Assembly: GCA_035517695.1 (NCBI GenBank) | Contig: DATIYI010000267.1 | Span: 14,910-78,909 of the forward strand | Direction of reading: 5' to 3' | Length of the DNA: 64,000 bases | Source of the DNA: DATFVJ01 sp035517695 | Lineage (GTDB): Bacteria > Actinomycetota > Actinomycetes > Streptosporangiales > Streptosporangiaceae | Part shown: positions 39,593-48,756 of the stretch, one piece after another | Layout of the letters: every line of letters starts with the position of its first letter | Position numbering within the stretch: the first letter of the stretch is position 1 | Position numbers and translations under genes: made by a program | Notes under the pieces: model-generated | What the model was told of the DNA's origin: nothing | Seen by the model: only the letters and a program-made list of their open reading frames with translations | The model's database searches: none

Positions 39593-42500
39593 GTGTACCT
39601 CAAAAGCCTCACGTTGCGCGGGTTCAAGTCCTTCGCCTCGGCGACCACGCTGCGCTTCGAACCAGGGATCACGTGCGCCGTCGGCCCCAACGGGTCAGGC
39701 AAGTCCAACATTGTCGACGCGCTGTGCTGGGTGATGGGGGAGCAGGGGGCGAAGTCGCTGCGTGGCGGCAAGATGGAGGACGTTGTCTTCGCCGGCACGT
39801 CCTCCCGCCCGCCGCTCGGCCGCGCAGAGGTGACGCTCACCATCGACAACAGCGACGGCGCGCTGCCGATCGACTATGCGGAGGTGACGCTCAGCCGGTT
39901 GCTGTTCAGGTCCGGGCAGAGCGAATACGCGATCAACGGCGACCACTGCCGCCTCCTGGATGTGCAGGAACTGCTGTCCGACTCGGGCATGGGCCGCGAA
40001 ATGCACGTGGTGGTCGGCCAGGGCCAGCTTGACGACGTCCTGCACGCAGGGCCGGAGGCGCGGCGCGCCCTGATCGAGGAGGCGGCCGGCGTCCTCAAGC
40101 ACCGCAAGCGCAAGGAAAAAGCGCTCAGGAAACTCGAGGCGATGCAGGCCAACCTGACCCGCCTGGTGGATCTGACCGCTGAGCTTCGGCGCAGGCTAAA
40201 GCCGCTCGGCCGGCAGGCGGAGATCGCGCGCAGGGCCGCCGTCATCCAGGCCGAGTTGCGCGACGCCAGGTTGCGGCTGCTCGCCGATGATTACGTGGCG
40301 CTCCAGGCGATGCTCGACCGCGAGGAAGCGGGCGAGGCGCTCGTCGCGCAGCGGCGCGGCGTCACGGCGGCGGCTCTCGAGCAGGCCAAGCAGCGTGAAG
40401 CAGCGCTCGAAACGGCCGCGGCACAGGACGCGCCCAGGCTCACGCGTGCCAGGGACACGTGGTTCGCGCTATCAGCCCTAGCCGAACGGCTGCGCGGGGT
40501 CGCCGCGCTCGCGGCCGAACGGCACCGTCATCTGGCTGCCGAGGAGGGACAGCCAAGAACGGGCCGCGACCCGGCCGAGCTGGCGGCAGAGGCAGAGCAG
40601 ACCCGTGAGCAGGAGGCGCAGCTCACGGCGCGCCTGGACGCCGACCGCGGCAGCCTGGCGGCGTCGGTGCGTGAGCGTGCCGCGGCGGACGCGGCAGTCG
40701 CAGCGGCCGAACGGCAGTTGTCCGCGGCCGCCGAGGAGGCGGCGCAGCGGGCCGAACGCGCGGCACGGCTGCGCGAACGGGCACAGGCGCTGCGCAGCCA
40801 TGCCGACGCGGCGACCGAGGAGGTCGGGCGGCTTTCCATCGCCGCCGCGGAGGCGCAGGCGCGAGCGGCACGTGCCCGCGCCGAGCACGCCGAGCTCGAG
40901 CAGCGGGTCGCCGGGCGCACGGGCGACCACGCCGAGCATGAGGCGGCACACGGGGACGCGAAGGCTGCGGCCGCGGAATGCGCGCAGCGGGTGAAAGAGC
41001 TTCGCGGCGACGAGCATCAGGCCAGCAGGGAGCGTGCCGCGCTGCATGCCCGCGCGGAGGCGCTCCAGCTGAGCTTGCGCGCGGGTACCGACGCGGCGGC
41101 GGCGGTACTGGCGGATCCGGCCAGCTTCTGCGGCGTACTCGGACCGGTCGCCGCCTTGCTCAGCGTCGACGACGGCGCGCAGGCCGCGATCGCGGCGGCA
41201 CTTGGCGTCGCTGCCGATGCGATCGCCGTCACCGACCTCGACGCGGCGGCCACCGTGATTGCGGAAGTGAAACGCCATGGCGCGGGCAAGCTCGGCGCGA
41301 TGATCGCGACTGCTGGGGCCAGTACGGCTGATGCGGGCGAGGTGTTGATCAACCTTGGGCAGCATGCGCATGACGATCGTGTCACCCTGCCGCCGGCCGT
41401 TAAGTATGCGGTTGATCTTGTCCGTGCGCCCGCCGGGCTCGCGGGAGCAGCCGCCTCGCTCCTTGCCGGGGTCGTCGTGGCGGCCGACCTGGGCTGCGCG
41501 CGCGAGCTCGTGCGGGCGCACCCGGGGTTGCGCGTGGTCACGAGGGACGGCGATGTGCTCGGCGCGCACTGGGCCTACGGGGGGTCGGCGCACGGGCCGA
41601 GCCAGATCGAGGTGCGCGCGGCCGCCGACGAGACGATTGCCAAGCTGGCCGAGGCGGACGAGCAGTGCGCCGCGACCGCGCGGCGGCTCGCGGCCGCCGC
41701 CCTGGAAGAGGAACGGGCACAGCGCGCGGTCGCCGTGGCCGCGGGTGTCCTCCGTGAGGCGGACGCCGCGGCGGCTGAGGTGTCCGGCAGGCTGGGCCGC
41801 CTGGGCGAAGCCGCGCGCGCCGCGACGGGCGAGGCGGAGCGGCTGGCCAAGGCGATCGAAGCCGCCGAAGGGTCGCGCGAGTCAGATCTCGCCAAACTCG
41901 CCGAACTTGAGCGGCGGCTCGACGACGTCGAAGCCGAGGCGCAGCTCGCAGAATCGGGCGATCACGCCGAGGCAAGTCCGGGCAGTAGTTTCGACGGTGC
42001 CGGCAGGGCCGTCCACACAATCCACGATCAGCTGGAGATCCTCGCCGAGCGGCGTGAGGCCGCGCGTAACGCGGAGATGGAGGCCCGGCTGGCCGTCCGC
42101 ACCGTCGAGGAACGAGTGCGGGCGATCGCCGGCCGCGCGGACGCGCTCGAAACGGCCGCGGCAACGGAGCGGGCCGCGATCGAGCAGGCCAAGCGGCGCC
42201 GCGAGCTGCGCGCACAGCAGGCCGTGACCGCGGGCGCCGTCGCGCAGGGTGCGGCTTATGCGACATCGCTCATCGATGCGCACGTCGCCGCGGCACTCGC
42301 CGAGCGTGAGGCCGCCGACGCGGCGGGAAGTGTACGCGCGGCCGAGCTCAAGGAGGTACGTGAGCAACTGCGGCAGCTCGGTGCCGAACACGACAAGCTG
42401 ATCAACGCGGCACATACGGCGGAGATCGCGAGGGCCGAGCAACGGCTGCGGCTGGAGCAGCTCGAGGGGCGCGCCGTGGAGGAGTTCGGCGTGCACGCGG

Positions 42501-43246
42501 AGGCGCTCGCCGCCGAGTACGGGCCTGACGTGCCCGTGCCGCCGCCCGCCGATGCACCGGAGCCGGCGACGCCCGGGGTCTACGAGCGCGAGGCAACCGA
42601 ACGCCGCGCTGGCATCGCCGAGCGCCAGCTCGCGAGGCTCGGCAAGGTCAACCCGCTCGCGCTGGAGGAGTTCGCGGCCCTGGAGGAGCGGCACACTTTC
42701 CTGTCCTCGCAGGTCGAGGACCTGAAGAAGACACGGCGTGACCTGCTCACGGTGATCAAGGAAGTGGACGACCGGGTACAGCAGGTGTTCGCTGCCGCCT
42801 ACGAGGACACCGCACGGGAATTCGAGCACATTTTCGCCCGGCTGTTCCCCGGCGGCGAGGGCAGGCTGCTCCTCACCGCGCCTGACGACATCCTCACCAG
42901 CGGGGTCGAGGTCGAAGCCCGCCCGCCAGGCAAGAAGGTAAAGCGCTTGTCACTGCTGTCCGGCGGTGAACGGTCGCTGACCGCGATCGCCTACCTGGTG
43001 GCGATCTTCAAGGCGCGCCCGTCGCCCTTCTATGTCCTCGACGAGGTCGAGGCCGCTCTCGACGACATGAACTTGCAGCGGCTCCTGCGTATCTTCGAGG
43101 AACTCCGGGAAAGTTCACAGCTCATCGTCATCACACACCAGAAGCGGACGATGGAGGTCGCCGACGCGCTCTACGGCATCACCATGCGTGGCGACGGCGT
43201 GTCCGCTGTGGTGAGCCAGCGCCTGCGCGAGCCTGCCACCGCCTGA
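39593..43246 (+). CDS. smc: chromosome segregation ATPase SMC
   Basis: Structural maintenance of chromosomes protein, 1217 residues, GTG start behind GGGGGGAG. The head has MYLKSLTLRGFKSFA and Walker A GPNGSGKSNIVDAL; a long Ala/Glu/Arg-rich coiled coil flanks the hinge at about residues 500-660 (FCGVLGPVAALLSVDDGAQ); the C-terminal head has the signature LSLLSGGERSLTAIAYL and Walker B FYVLDEVEAALDDMN. Works with ScpAB (not in the window) in origin segregation. Confidence 0.97.
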   Translation: MYLKSLTLRGFKSFASATTLRFEPGITCAVGPNGSGKSNIVDALCWVMGEQGAKSLRGGKMEDVVFAGTSSRPPLGRAEVTLTIDNSDGALPIDYAEVTLSRLLFRSGQSEYAINGDHCRLLDVQELLSDSGMGREMHVVVGQGQLDDVLHAGPEARRALIEEAAGVLKHRKRKEKALRKLEAMQANLTRLVDLTAELRRRLKPLGRQAEIARRAAVIQAELRDARLRLLADDYVALQAMLDREEAGEALVAQRRGVTAAALEQAKQREAALETAAAQDAPRLTRARDTWFALSALAERLRGVAALAAERHRHLAAEEGQPRTGRDPAELAAEAEQTREQEAQLTARLDADRGSLAASVRERAAADAAVAAAERQLSAAAEEAAQRAERAARLRERAQALRSHADAATEEVGRLSIAAAEAQARAARARAEHAELEQRVAGRTGDHAEHEAAHGDAKAAAAECAQRVKELRGDEHQASRERAALHARAEALQLSLRAGTDAAAAVLADPASFCGVLGPVAALLSVDDGAQAAIAAALGVAADAIAVTDLDAAATVIAEVKRHGAGKLGAMIATAGASTADAGEVLINLGQHAHDDRVTLPPAVKYAVDLVRAPAGLAGAAASLLAGVVVAADLGCARELVRAHPGLRVVTRDGDVLGAHWAYGGSAHGPSQIEVRAAADETIAKLAEADEQCAATARRLAAAALEEERAQRAVAVAAGVLREADAAAAEVSGRLGRLGEAARAATGEAERLAKAIEAAEGSRESDLAKLAELERRLDDVEAEAQLAESGDHAEASPGSSFDGAGRAVHTIHDQLEILAERREAARNAEMEARLAVRTVEERVRAIAGRADALETAAATERAAIEQAKRRRELRAQQAVTAGAVAQGAAYATSLIDAHVAAALAEREAADAAGSVRAAELKEVREQLRQLGAEHDKLINAAHTAEIARAEQRLRLEQLEGRAVEEFGVHAEALAAEYGPDVPVPPPADAPEPATPGVYEREATERRAGIAERQLARLGKVNPLALEEFAALEERHTFLSSQVEDLKKTRRDLLTVIKEVDDRVQQVFAAAYEDTAREFEHIFARLFPGGEGRLLLTAPDDILTSGVEVEARPPGKKVKRLSLLSGGERSLTAIAYLVAIFKARPSPFYVLDEVEAALDDMNLQRLLRIFEELRESSQLIVITHQKRTMEVADALYGITMRGDGVSAVVSQRLREPATA

Positions 43247-43336
43247 GGCCATACCGGCGCAATTGGTAGCACTGTGCGCACTCTTCCCGTTACTCTGGCA
43301 TAGGTTTGGCGCCAAAGCGCTAACGGGAGAGTTGCC

Positions 43337-43645
43337 ATGAGGGGCTTGACGGCTGATTTCGACGCGTTGGACAGGTGCCGTGCCGCCATGCTGGCGCAGG
43401 CGGGGCAATTCGGCGGGATCGCGGACGGATTCTCCAGTCCACAGATCGATTCGCGGATATTCGGCACCCTGACGGCTGGCCACCAGCTCGCCGGTCTCGC
43501 CGGCCAGACCGACGAAGTGGCGGATGCCGAATTCGGCGCGGCGGAGGCGTTCCTGCGCGCGGTCGAGCGGGCCCTCGACGCCGTCAGGCATGGCGTGAGC
43601 GCGGCCGAGCAGGCCAACGTCAACGCGATCCAGTCCATCAGTTGA
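43337..43645 (+). CDS. WXG100/EspC-like type VII secretion substrate candidate
   Basis: A 102-residue all-helical, Ala-rich protein with a helix-break-helix layout: RGLTADFDALDRCRAAMLAQ at the start, a central GLAGQTDEVADAEF turn and a helical end. It has no tryptophan and so no true WxG turn, nearer to EspC-like ESX substrates than to ESAT-6. GGGAGAG precedes the ATG. The WXG100-transglycosylase gene starts seven bases after its stop; the two probably form a heterodimeric secreted pair. Confidence 0.6.
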   Translation: MRGLTADFDALDRCRAAMLAQAGQFGGIADGFSSPQIDSRIFGTLTAGHQLAGLAGQTDEVADAEFGAAEAFLRAVERALDAVRHGVSAAEQANVNAIQSIS

Positions 43646-43651
43646 GGTCAC

Positions 43652-44863
43652 ATGAGTGCTTCTGAAGAGGTCGCGGGCCTGCCGGGCGGCGAGGCCCTGG
43701 CGGCGCTCGCCGCGCAGGTCGATGCGAACCCGGCAGCGATACGTTACATAGCCGATCGCTGGTCGGTGGCGGCAGGTAACTGCGGCACCCACGCGGGGCA
43801 CGTGCGAGCGGCAGTCACCGACGTCGGGCAGGAGTGGCAGGGCACGTCAGCTACCGCGTTCGCCGCCTTCATGGGCAGGTTCGGCGCGGCGGGGCGCGAC
43901 GCGGAGCAGGCACTCGACGCGGCCGCGCAGGAGTTACGCCGGGCCGCTGGGGCGCTCGAAGAGGCACACGTATCGGTCGAGAGCATCTGCGAGAACCTGC
44001 TCGGCGAGGTGGCACAGCTCAGGGCAGCCAACCCCGACGTGGCTTCGGCCGAGCTCAGCGGGCACATAAGCGGCCTCACCGGGGAGGCGGCTGCGGCCGC
44101 AGGGTCCCAGGTCGCGCAGGCGCAGCAGGCACTGGCCCGCGCCCAGGCGGCCCTGGCAGGGGATCTGAGCCGGCTGAACCGGACGTTCACTGCGCTGCCC
44201 CAGGCCGGCGCACCCGGCTTCCTGCCAAGCTGGGCAACACCGGGGGGCTGGAGCCCGCCGCCGCGGCAGAGCCCGGGAAGCCCGTCAGGAACGGGCGGGC
44301 AGGCGGGCGCGCCACCCGCCGCGGCCGCCGGCGGCGCGCAGGGCTCGTCGGCTTCGCACGGTACGTCCGCTGCAGCGGGTGCTGGCGGCACGCCGGCATC
44401 CGGTCACCACGACGGCCCGCCCGCATCGTCAGGCGGCAGCGCGCAGACGGCCGGCGCCGCCGCCCCCATGGGCACGCCGTCGGCCACGGGCGGCCCTGCG
44501 CCTTCGCCGCAGGTCAACGGGTGGATCGACCAGGCAACCAAGATTCTCGAGGCGCAAGGCGTCCCGGCGTCCAAGCTGAGCCCGCAGGACATCTGGATCA
44601 TCATCCAGCACGAATCAGGCGGCAATCCCACCGCCGTCAATGGCTGGGATTCGAATGCTGCCGCAGGTACGCCGTCGATCGGAATTATGCAGACGATCGG
44701 CCCGACCTTCAATGCGTATGCGCTGCCGGGGCATGGCAACATCTACAACCCGGTCGACAACATCATCGCGGGCGTGCGCTACGCCCTGGCGCGTTATAAC
44801 TCCCTGGACAATGTTCCAGGTGTCGCCGCTGTGCACAGCGGTCAACCGTATGTCGGCTACTGA
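43652..44863 (+). CDS. WXG100-lytic transglycosylase fusion, putative T7SS-secreted cell-wall enzyme
   Basis: A 403-residue two-domain protein. Residues 20-115 form a WXG100 domain with Trp62-Gln-Gly64 (EWQGTSATAFAAFMGRF). Residues 190-285 are a Gly/Ala/Ser/Pro-rich linker. Residues 288-403 are an SLT-type transglycosylase: DIWIIIQHESGGNPTAVN with catalytic Glu321, then SIGIMQTIGPTFNAY and NPVDNIIAGVRYALARY. No Sec signal is present, which fits export by an ESX machine guided by the WXG100 part. The ESX core genes are not in the window. Expected to cut peptidoglycan glycan strands. Confidence 0.82.
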   Translation: MSASEEVAGLPGGEALAALAAQVDANPAAIRYIADRWSVAAGNCGTHAGHVRAAVTDVGQEWQGTSATAFAAFMGRFGAAGRDAEQALDAAAQELRRAAGALEEAHVSVESICENLLGEVAQLRAANPDVASAELSGHISGLTGEAAAAAGSQVAQAQQALARAQAALAGDLSRLNRTFTALPQAGAPGFLPSWATPGGWSPPPRQSPGSPSGTGGQAGAPPAAAAGGAQGSSASHGTSAAAGAGGTPASGHHDGPPASSGGSAQTAGAAAPMGTPSATGGPAPSPQVNGWIDQATKILEAQGVPASKLSPQDIWIIIQHESGGNPTAVNGWDSNAAAGTPSIGIMQTIGPTFNAYALPGHGNIYNPVDNIIAGVRYALARYNSLDNVPGVAAVHSGQPYVGY

Positions 44864-45009
44864 CGGGATCGGCTGGGCCCAAGGGATTGCGGCTGCTGGG
44901 TCAATGGGGACGGCTGCTGGGTCAAGAGAACGTCGCCAGGTATGGCGGCGACCCGTCAGCCGACGGCTGGCTGGCATGGTCGCCGTCACTCAGCCCGCCT
45001 AGTGCCCGT

Positions 45010-45174
45010 TCAGCCGTGCAGGTGGTGCCCAATTATTGCCACGACAACGATCAGCGCCACGATCCAGAATAAGCAACCCAGACAGCCCTGACCTGCCTTT
45101 TTGGGCCCTCTAGTGCGGTTATACGCGGGTGATTCTGATTTCTTGGGCGGATCGTCCCAAGCAGCGCACCCCAT
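45010..45174 (-). CDS. small membrane protein (54 residues)
   Basis: A short frame on the minus strand: MGCAAWDDPPKKSESPAYNR, a basic TRGPKKAGQG, then one clear membrane helix CLGCLFWIVALIVVVAIIG and a short His-rich end. The polar basic segment before the helix fits a cytoplasmic N-terminus. No good ribosome binding site was seen, so expression is uncertain, but the strongly hydrophobic, charge-flanked pattern is unlikely to be a chance frame in GC-rich DNA. Function unknown. Confidence 0.5.
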   Translation of the reverse strand: MGCAAWDDPPKKSESPAYNRTRGPKKAGQGCLGCLFWIVALIVVVAIIGHHLHG

Positions 45175-45210
45175 GTGTCCATGTTATGAACCCGCAACGG
45201 GCTCTGTACA

Positions 45211-45294
45211 GGCCTCGGATGGTTGGCCTCGGATGGTTGGCCTCGGATGGTTGGCCTCAGGTGGTTGGCCTCAGGTGGTTGGCTTGGTTGGCTT
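45211..45294. repeat. 14-bp tandem repeat upstream of ftsY
   Basis: Three copies of GGCCTCGGATGGTT (45211, 45225, 45239) are followed by two of GGCCTCAGGTGGTT (45253, 45267) and a degenerate sixth. The array is about 250 bases before ftsY. Confidence 0.9.
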
Positions 45295-45539
45295 CAGCCG
45301 CCTCACGGCGAGGCTGGCATTACGGCCCGCGATTTTGATCAACTCGGGTTGTACAAGCCGATCGTGTACTCCATCGGCGGGTTTGCGGCACGCGCCTGCG
45401 CCGGCTGCCGACTGCCGGAGTGTGAGATCACTGTGGTACGGGCGGCGAAGGCAAATTTGCACGTACGCCGGAATCGCACCAGGACCGGAGCCCAGCGGCC
45501 GTCCCGTCCGAACCCGGCGTCTGCGAGACTAGGACCGTC

Positions 45540-46703
45540 ATGGCTTATGTGATCCTCATTATTGCTATCTGTGTCGTGCTCCTCGTCGGCGGCGGGGTGT
45601 ACTTCCTGAGTCCAAGCAGGAGGCACCGCGCTGTGCCGCCGGCGCCGCCTGCGCCGCCCACCGAGGGGCGGCGGGCCGGCCCCGAGGTGACCGGCGAGGC
45701 CGTCGGCACGGGCACCATCGCGCCCGAGGCGCCGCTCGTGCCAGACGCCCTGGTGCTACCGGAGATCGAAAGACCGCCCCCGTCGGCCGGGCGGATGGTA
45801 CGGCTGCGGGCGAGGCTGGCGAAGTCGCAAGGAGCGTTCGGGTCGGTACTCCTCGGCCTGCTGTCCAGGGACGCCCTGGACGAGGCTGCCTGGGAGGAGA
45901 TCGAAGACACTCTGATCACCGCCGATGTCGGCGTGACGCCAAGCCGCCATATCGTGCAGGACCTGCAAACCAAGGTGAAGGTGCTGGGCACCCGCAGCCC
46001 GGCCGAGGTCCGGGCGATGTTGAAGGCCGAACTGCTCGCGCAGATCGACATCGGCGACGAGCGGACGCTGAGGCTGGACCCTGGCGGCACCCGGCCCGCC
46101 GTGGTGCTCATGGTCGGGGTAAATGGCACCGGCAAGACCACGACCTGCGGGAAGCTGGCGCGTGCGCTGGTAGGGGACGGGCGAACCGTGCTCCTCGGCG
46201 CGGCGGACACGTTCCGCGCGGCCGCGGTGGACCAGTTGCAGACCTGGGGAGCGCGCGTCGGCGCCCAGGTCGTCAGGTCCGACCGTGAGGGCGCGGATCC
46301 GGCGAGCGTGGCCTACGAGTCGGTGCGCGAGGGGATCGTGGCGGGCGTCGACGTGGTCATCGTGGACACCGCAGGCCGTCTGCACACCAAGACCGGGCTG
46401 ATGGATGAACTCGGCAAGGTGAAGCGGGTGATCGAGAAGCAGGTGCCGGTGGACGAGGTGCTACTCGTGCTCGATGCGACGACCGGTCAGAACGGCCTGC
46501 GGCAGGCGCGCGTCTTCGCGGAGGTCGTGGACGTCACCGGGATCGTGCTGACCAAGCTGGACGGCACGGCCAAGGGTGGAATCGTCATCGCCGTTCAGCG
46601 TGAGCTCGGTGTTCCCGTCAAGCTCGTGGGGCTGGGCGAGGGCCCTGACGATCTCGCCCCGTTCGAGCCTGAGACTTTCGTCGACGCGATCCTCGGCGGC
46701 TGA
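45540..46703 (+). CDS. ftsY: signal recognition particle receptor FtsY
   Basis: GTPase docking ribosome-SRP complexes to the membrane. It opens with a membrane helix (YVILIIAICVVLLVGGGVYF), then a Pro/Ala-rich acidic linker, the N domain, and the G domain: GVNGTGKTTTCGKLA, DTFRAAAVDQLQTW, DTAGRLHTK and TKLDGTAKGG. 387 residues. The N-terminal anchor is typical of actinobacterial FtsY. Partner of Ffh at 51-53 kb. Confidence 0.96.
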   Translation: MAYVILIIAICVVLLVGGGVYFLSPSRRHRAVPPAPPAPPTEGRRAGPEVTGEAVGTGTIAPEAPLVPDALVLPEIERPPPSAGRMVRLRARLAKSQGAFGSVLLGLLSRDALDEAAWEEIEDTLITADVGVTPSRHIVQDLQTKVKVLGTRSPAEVRAMLKAELLAQIDIGDERTLRLDPGGTRPAVVLMVGVNGTGKTTTCGKLARALVGDGRTVLLGAADTFRAAAVDQLQTWGARVGAQVVRSDREGADPASVAYESVREGIVAGVDVVIVDTAGRLHTKTGLMDELGKVKRVIEKQVPVDEVLLVLDATTGQNGLRQARVFAEVVDVTGIVLTKLDGTAKGGIVIAVQRELGVPVKLVGLGEGPDDLAPFEPETFVDAILGG

Positions 46704-46727
46704 GCCGTCCGCTGGACACTAACTAGG

Positions 46728-47132
46728 TCAGGAAGCCGACGGCACGTTGCGCGCGCTGCGGCCCTCATCGATGCCGAACGCGACGATGCGGCTCGGCGTG
46801 ATGCGGATCAGTTCGGGTGCGAAACCGGGACCAAGTTCCTCACCACCCGACTCAAGCGCCTCCGCGGTACCGCGGATCTCCATGAACCGGGGTGTCCATG
46901 GATGGACCGAGGCGAGGTCGTCGACGACGAAGGAGACGCGGGCGTCACGGCGCACGTTGCGGAACTTCTGGCTTCTGCCGAGGCTATGGCCGCCAATGTC
47001 GATGGTCCCGAGATCGTGGTTGAGGTGGAAACCGACGGGAACGTTGCGTGGTCCTCCGTCCGGGCCGATCGTGGCCAGCCGCCCCAGCAACTGGCTGTCG
47101 AGGTAGGAACGTTCCTTGTCGGTAAATGTCAT
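46728..47132 (-). CDS. PPOX-class (pyridoxamine oxidase-fold) F420-dependent enzyme family protein
   Basis: A 134-residue split-barrel flavin/deazaflavin-binding protein. It begins MTFTDKERSYLDSQLLGRLA and has the family blocks ATIGPDGGPRNVPVGF, SQKFRNVRRDARVSFVVDD and PRFMEIRGTAEALESGG. AAGGAGG lies six bases before the ATG. F420 rather than FMN is suggested by family and by the F420 gene cofC in the window; the reaction is unknown. It occupies the ftsY-glnB interval where amtB is expected. Confidence 0.85.
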   Translation of the reverse strand: MTFTDKERSYLDSQLLGRLATIGPDGGPRNVPVGFHLNHDLGTIDIGGHSLGRSQKFRNVRRDARVSFVVDDLASVHPWTPRFMEIRGTAEALESGGEELGPGFAPELIRITPSRIVAFGIDEGRSARNVPSAS

Positions 47133-47334
47133 AGTCAGCCTCCTTGCCACCACCACATCGGTTGCCCACGATGCCCGCGGGCATTGTTGCCGCGTCCTGG
47201 CCGGTCCGCGCGCCGGTGTTGCCAGCGGCACTGGCGTCCGCGGCACTGGCGTCCGCGGCATTGGCGTGAACTCGCATCCCAGCGTAATCGTATGGCCGCC
47301 GTCCGGCAGTTGATCAAGCCGAGCGTTGCCGCGC

Positions 47335-47762
47335 ATCCCGCCGCGTCACGCGCGTCACGCGCGTCCCGGACCGAGGTCCCGCGCGTCCCGGCGTCCCGGA
47401 CGGAGGTCCCGCGCGTCCCGGTGTCCCGTGCGTCCCGGGCGCCCCGGACGGAGGTCCCGCGCGTCCCGCCGGACGGAGGTCCCGTGCGTCCCGGCGTCCC
47501 GTGCGTCCCGGACGGAGGTCCCGCGCGTCCCGCCGGATGGAGGTCCCGTGCGTCCCGGCGTCCCGTGCGTCCCGCGCGTCCCGTGCGTCCCGTGCGTCCC
47601 GTGCGTCCCGTGCGTCCCGGCGTCCCGGACGGAGGTCCCGCGCGTCCCGTGCGTCCCGGGCGTCCCGGACGGAGGTCCCGCGCGTCCCGGACGTCCCGGC
47701 GTCCCGGACGTCCCGGCGTCTCGTGCGTCTCGTGCATCCCGTGCGTCCCGTGCGTCCCGCGT
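47335..47762. repeat. GC-rich minisatellite built on a 9-bp unit
   Basis: About 430 bases of CGTCCCG(T/C)G-type 9-bp units broken by a CGGACGGAGGTCCCG segment that recurs about nine times. Nearly every frame on both strands is open and encodes tripeptide repeats. Minus-strand frames give Gly-X-Y-like runs, but none has a convincing ribosome binding site or non-repeat domain, so I read it as a repeat and not a gene. Confidence 0.9.
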
Positions 47763-48311
47763 CGACACTGCAAGACCGGTGCATACCAATGATCGCGGTG
47801 GATTCTCCGTCAATATGACAAAGATTCCATCGCGATCATGGAAGACCGTGGCTCGGATGGAGGGAGTTCGGCCCGTTCCCGGTCTACGGCCCCGTTCGCG
47901 GTGGGCCGTGCCGACCCACGGATTCGTTAGCCATCACGGCCCACCGCTCCGAGGGGCATAGTCACCTACGGTCACAGCCGACGACTAGAGTCGAAGGGCC
48001 TAGATTGGCCGTTCAACCGGCGACCCTGCCGCCTCACCGACCGCGCGAAACACTGACGAAACATTCCAGCCGCTGGTTTCACACGGCCGAAACACGCCGC
48101 GGCACGTGGCGAAACGCCGCTGGCAGAAAGTCATGGCAGGCCGCAGGACGGCGCCACGCATGAGCGTAGACCACCCCTGACGTGGATGCGCGTGAATGCA
48201 CGTGCCAGGGTTGCGGTTGACCGGTAGCGTCGATGCGTCCGCTTGCGGGCAGGTGGTTAGGCAGCAGGTCGCAGGGGCAGCAGGTTAAAGGGCAGAGGAG
48301 CTGGTGCAGGG
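47763..48311. other. non-coding region upstream of glnB
   Basis: About 550 bases with no supported gene. It has a cluster of GAAAC/GTTTC motifs listed separately. No trace of an ammonium transporter gene could be read. Confidence 0.6.
48047..48115. promoter_or_regulatory. cluster of GAAAC half-sites, possible GlnR region
   Basis: GAAAC occurs at 48047, 48058, 48089 and 48111, and GTTTC at 48076 (an inverted pair with 48089), all within 70 bases, about 200 bases before glnB. GlnR sites in actinomycetes contain GAAAC boxes alternating with GTnAC; the GTnAC halves here are poor, so this is tentative. Confidence 0.3.
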
Positions 48312-48650
48312 ATGAGGCTCATCACGGCCGTCATCAAGCCGTTCAAGCTCGATGAGGTGAAGGCGGCGTTGCAGGCGTTCGGTGTGCGCGGCTTGACGGT
48401 CACCGAGGCCAGCGGATACGGCAGGCAGCGTGGTCACACCGAGGTGTACAGGGGCGCCGAGTACCAGGTGGACCTGGTGCCGAAGGTGCGCGTCGAGGTG
48501 CTCACAGATGACGAGGACGTCGATGATCTGATCGACGTCATCGTCAAGGCAGCGCAGACCGGCCGGATCGGAGACGGAAAGGTCTGGTCCGTCCCGGTCG
48601 AGTCCGTGATCAGGGTCAGAACTGGAGAACGCGGGCCGGACGCTATCTAG
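48312..48650 (+). CDS. glnB: nitrogen regulatory protein PII
   Basis: Trimeric sensor of 2-oxoglutarate, ATP and ADP. The 112-residue chain has the N-terminal MRLITAVIKPFKLDEVKAAL, the T-loop with the modification site Tyr51 (RGHTEVYRGAEY), and the C-terminal TGRIGDGKVWSVPVESVIRVRTGE. Usually called GlnK in actinomycetes and encoded amtB-glnK-glnD; here glnD follows but amtB is missing upstream. Confidence 0.97.
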   Translation: MRLITAVIKPFKLDEVKAALQAFGVRGLTVTEASGYGRQRGHTEVYRGAEYQVDLVPKVRVEVLTDDEDVDDLIDVIVKAAQTGRIGDGKVWSVPVESVIRVRTGERGPDAI

Positions 48651-48756
48651 GGCCCAAGGCTTTCGTGCGGTCACCCCCCACAGTTGGCCGTCTGCATGTG
48701 CCATGGGCAGCGCGGCCTGTGGCCTGTAATAACTACAGCCAGGTGGGGGGAGCAGT

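Larger units (their letters stand above)
44864..45539. other. intergenic region between the T7SS pair and ftsY
   Basis: About 680 bases. It holds a 54-residue minus-strand membrane protein gene and a 14-bp tandem repeat, listed separately. A duplicated GGCTGCTGGGTCAA lies at about 44890-44925. The rest shows nothing recognisable. Confidence 0.6.

Noticed and set aside
47135..47773. Long open frames on both strands rich in Gly-Thr-His, Asp-Ala-Arg or Arg-Ala-Ser tripeptides, including a collagen-like minus-strand frame
   Set aside because: They are produced by the 9-bp repeat, are open in several frames at once, and have no ribosome binding site or non-repeat domain.
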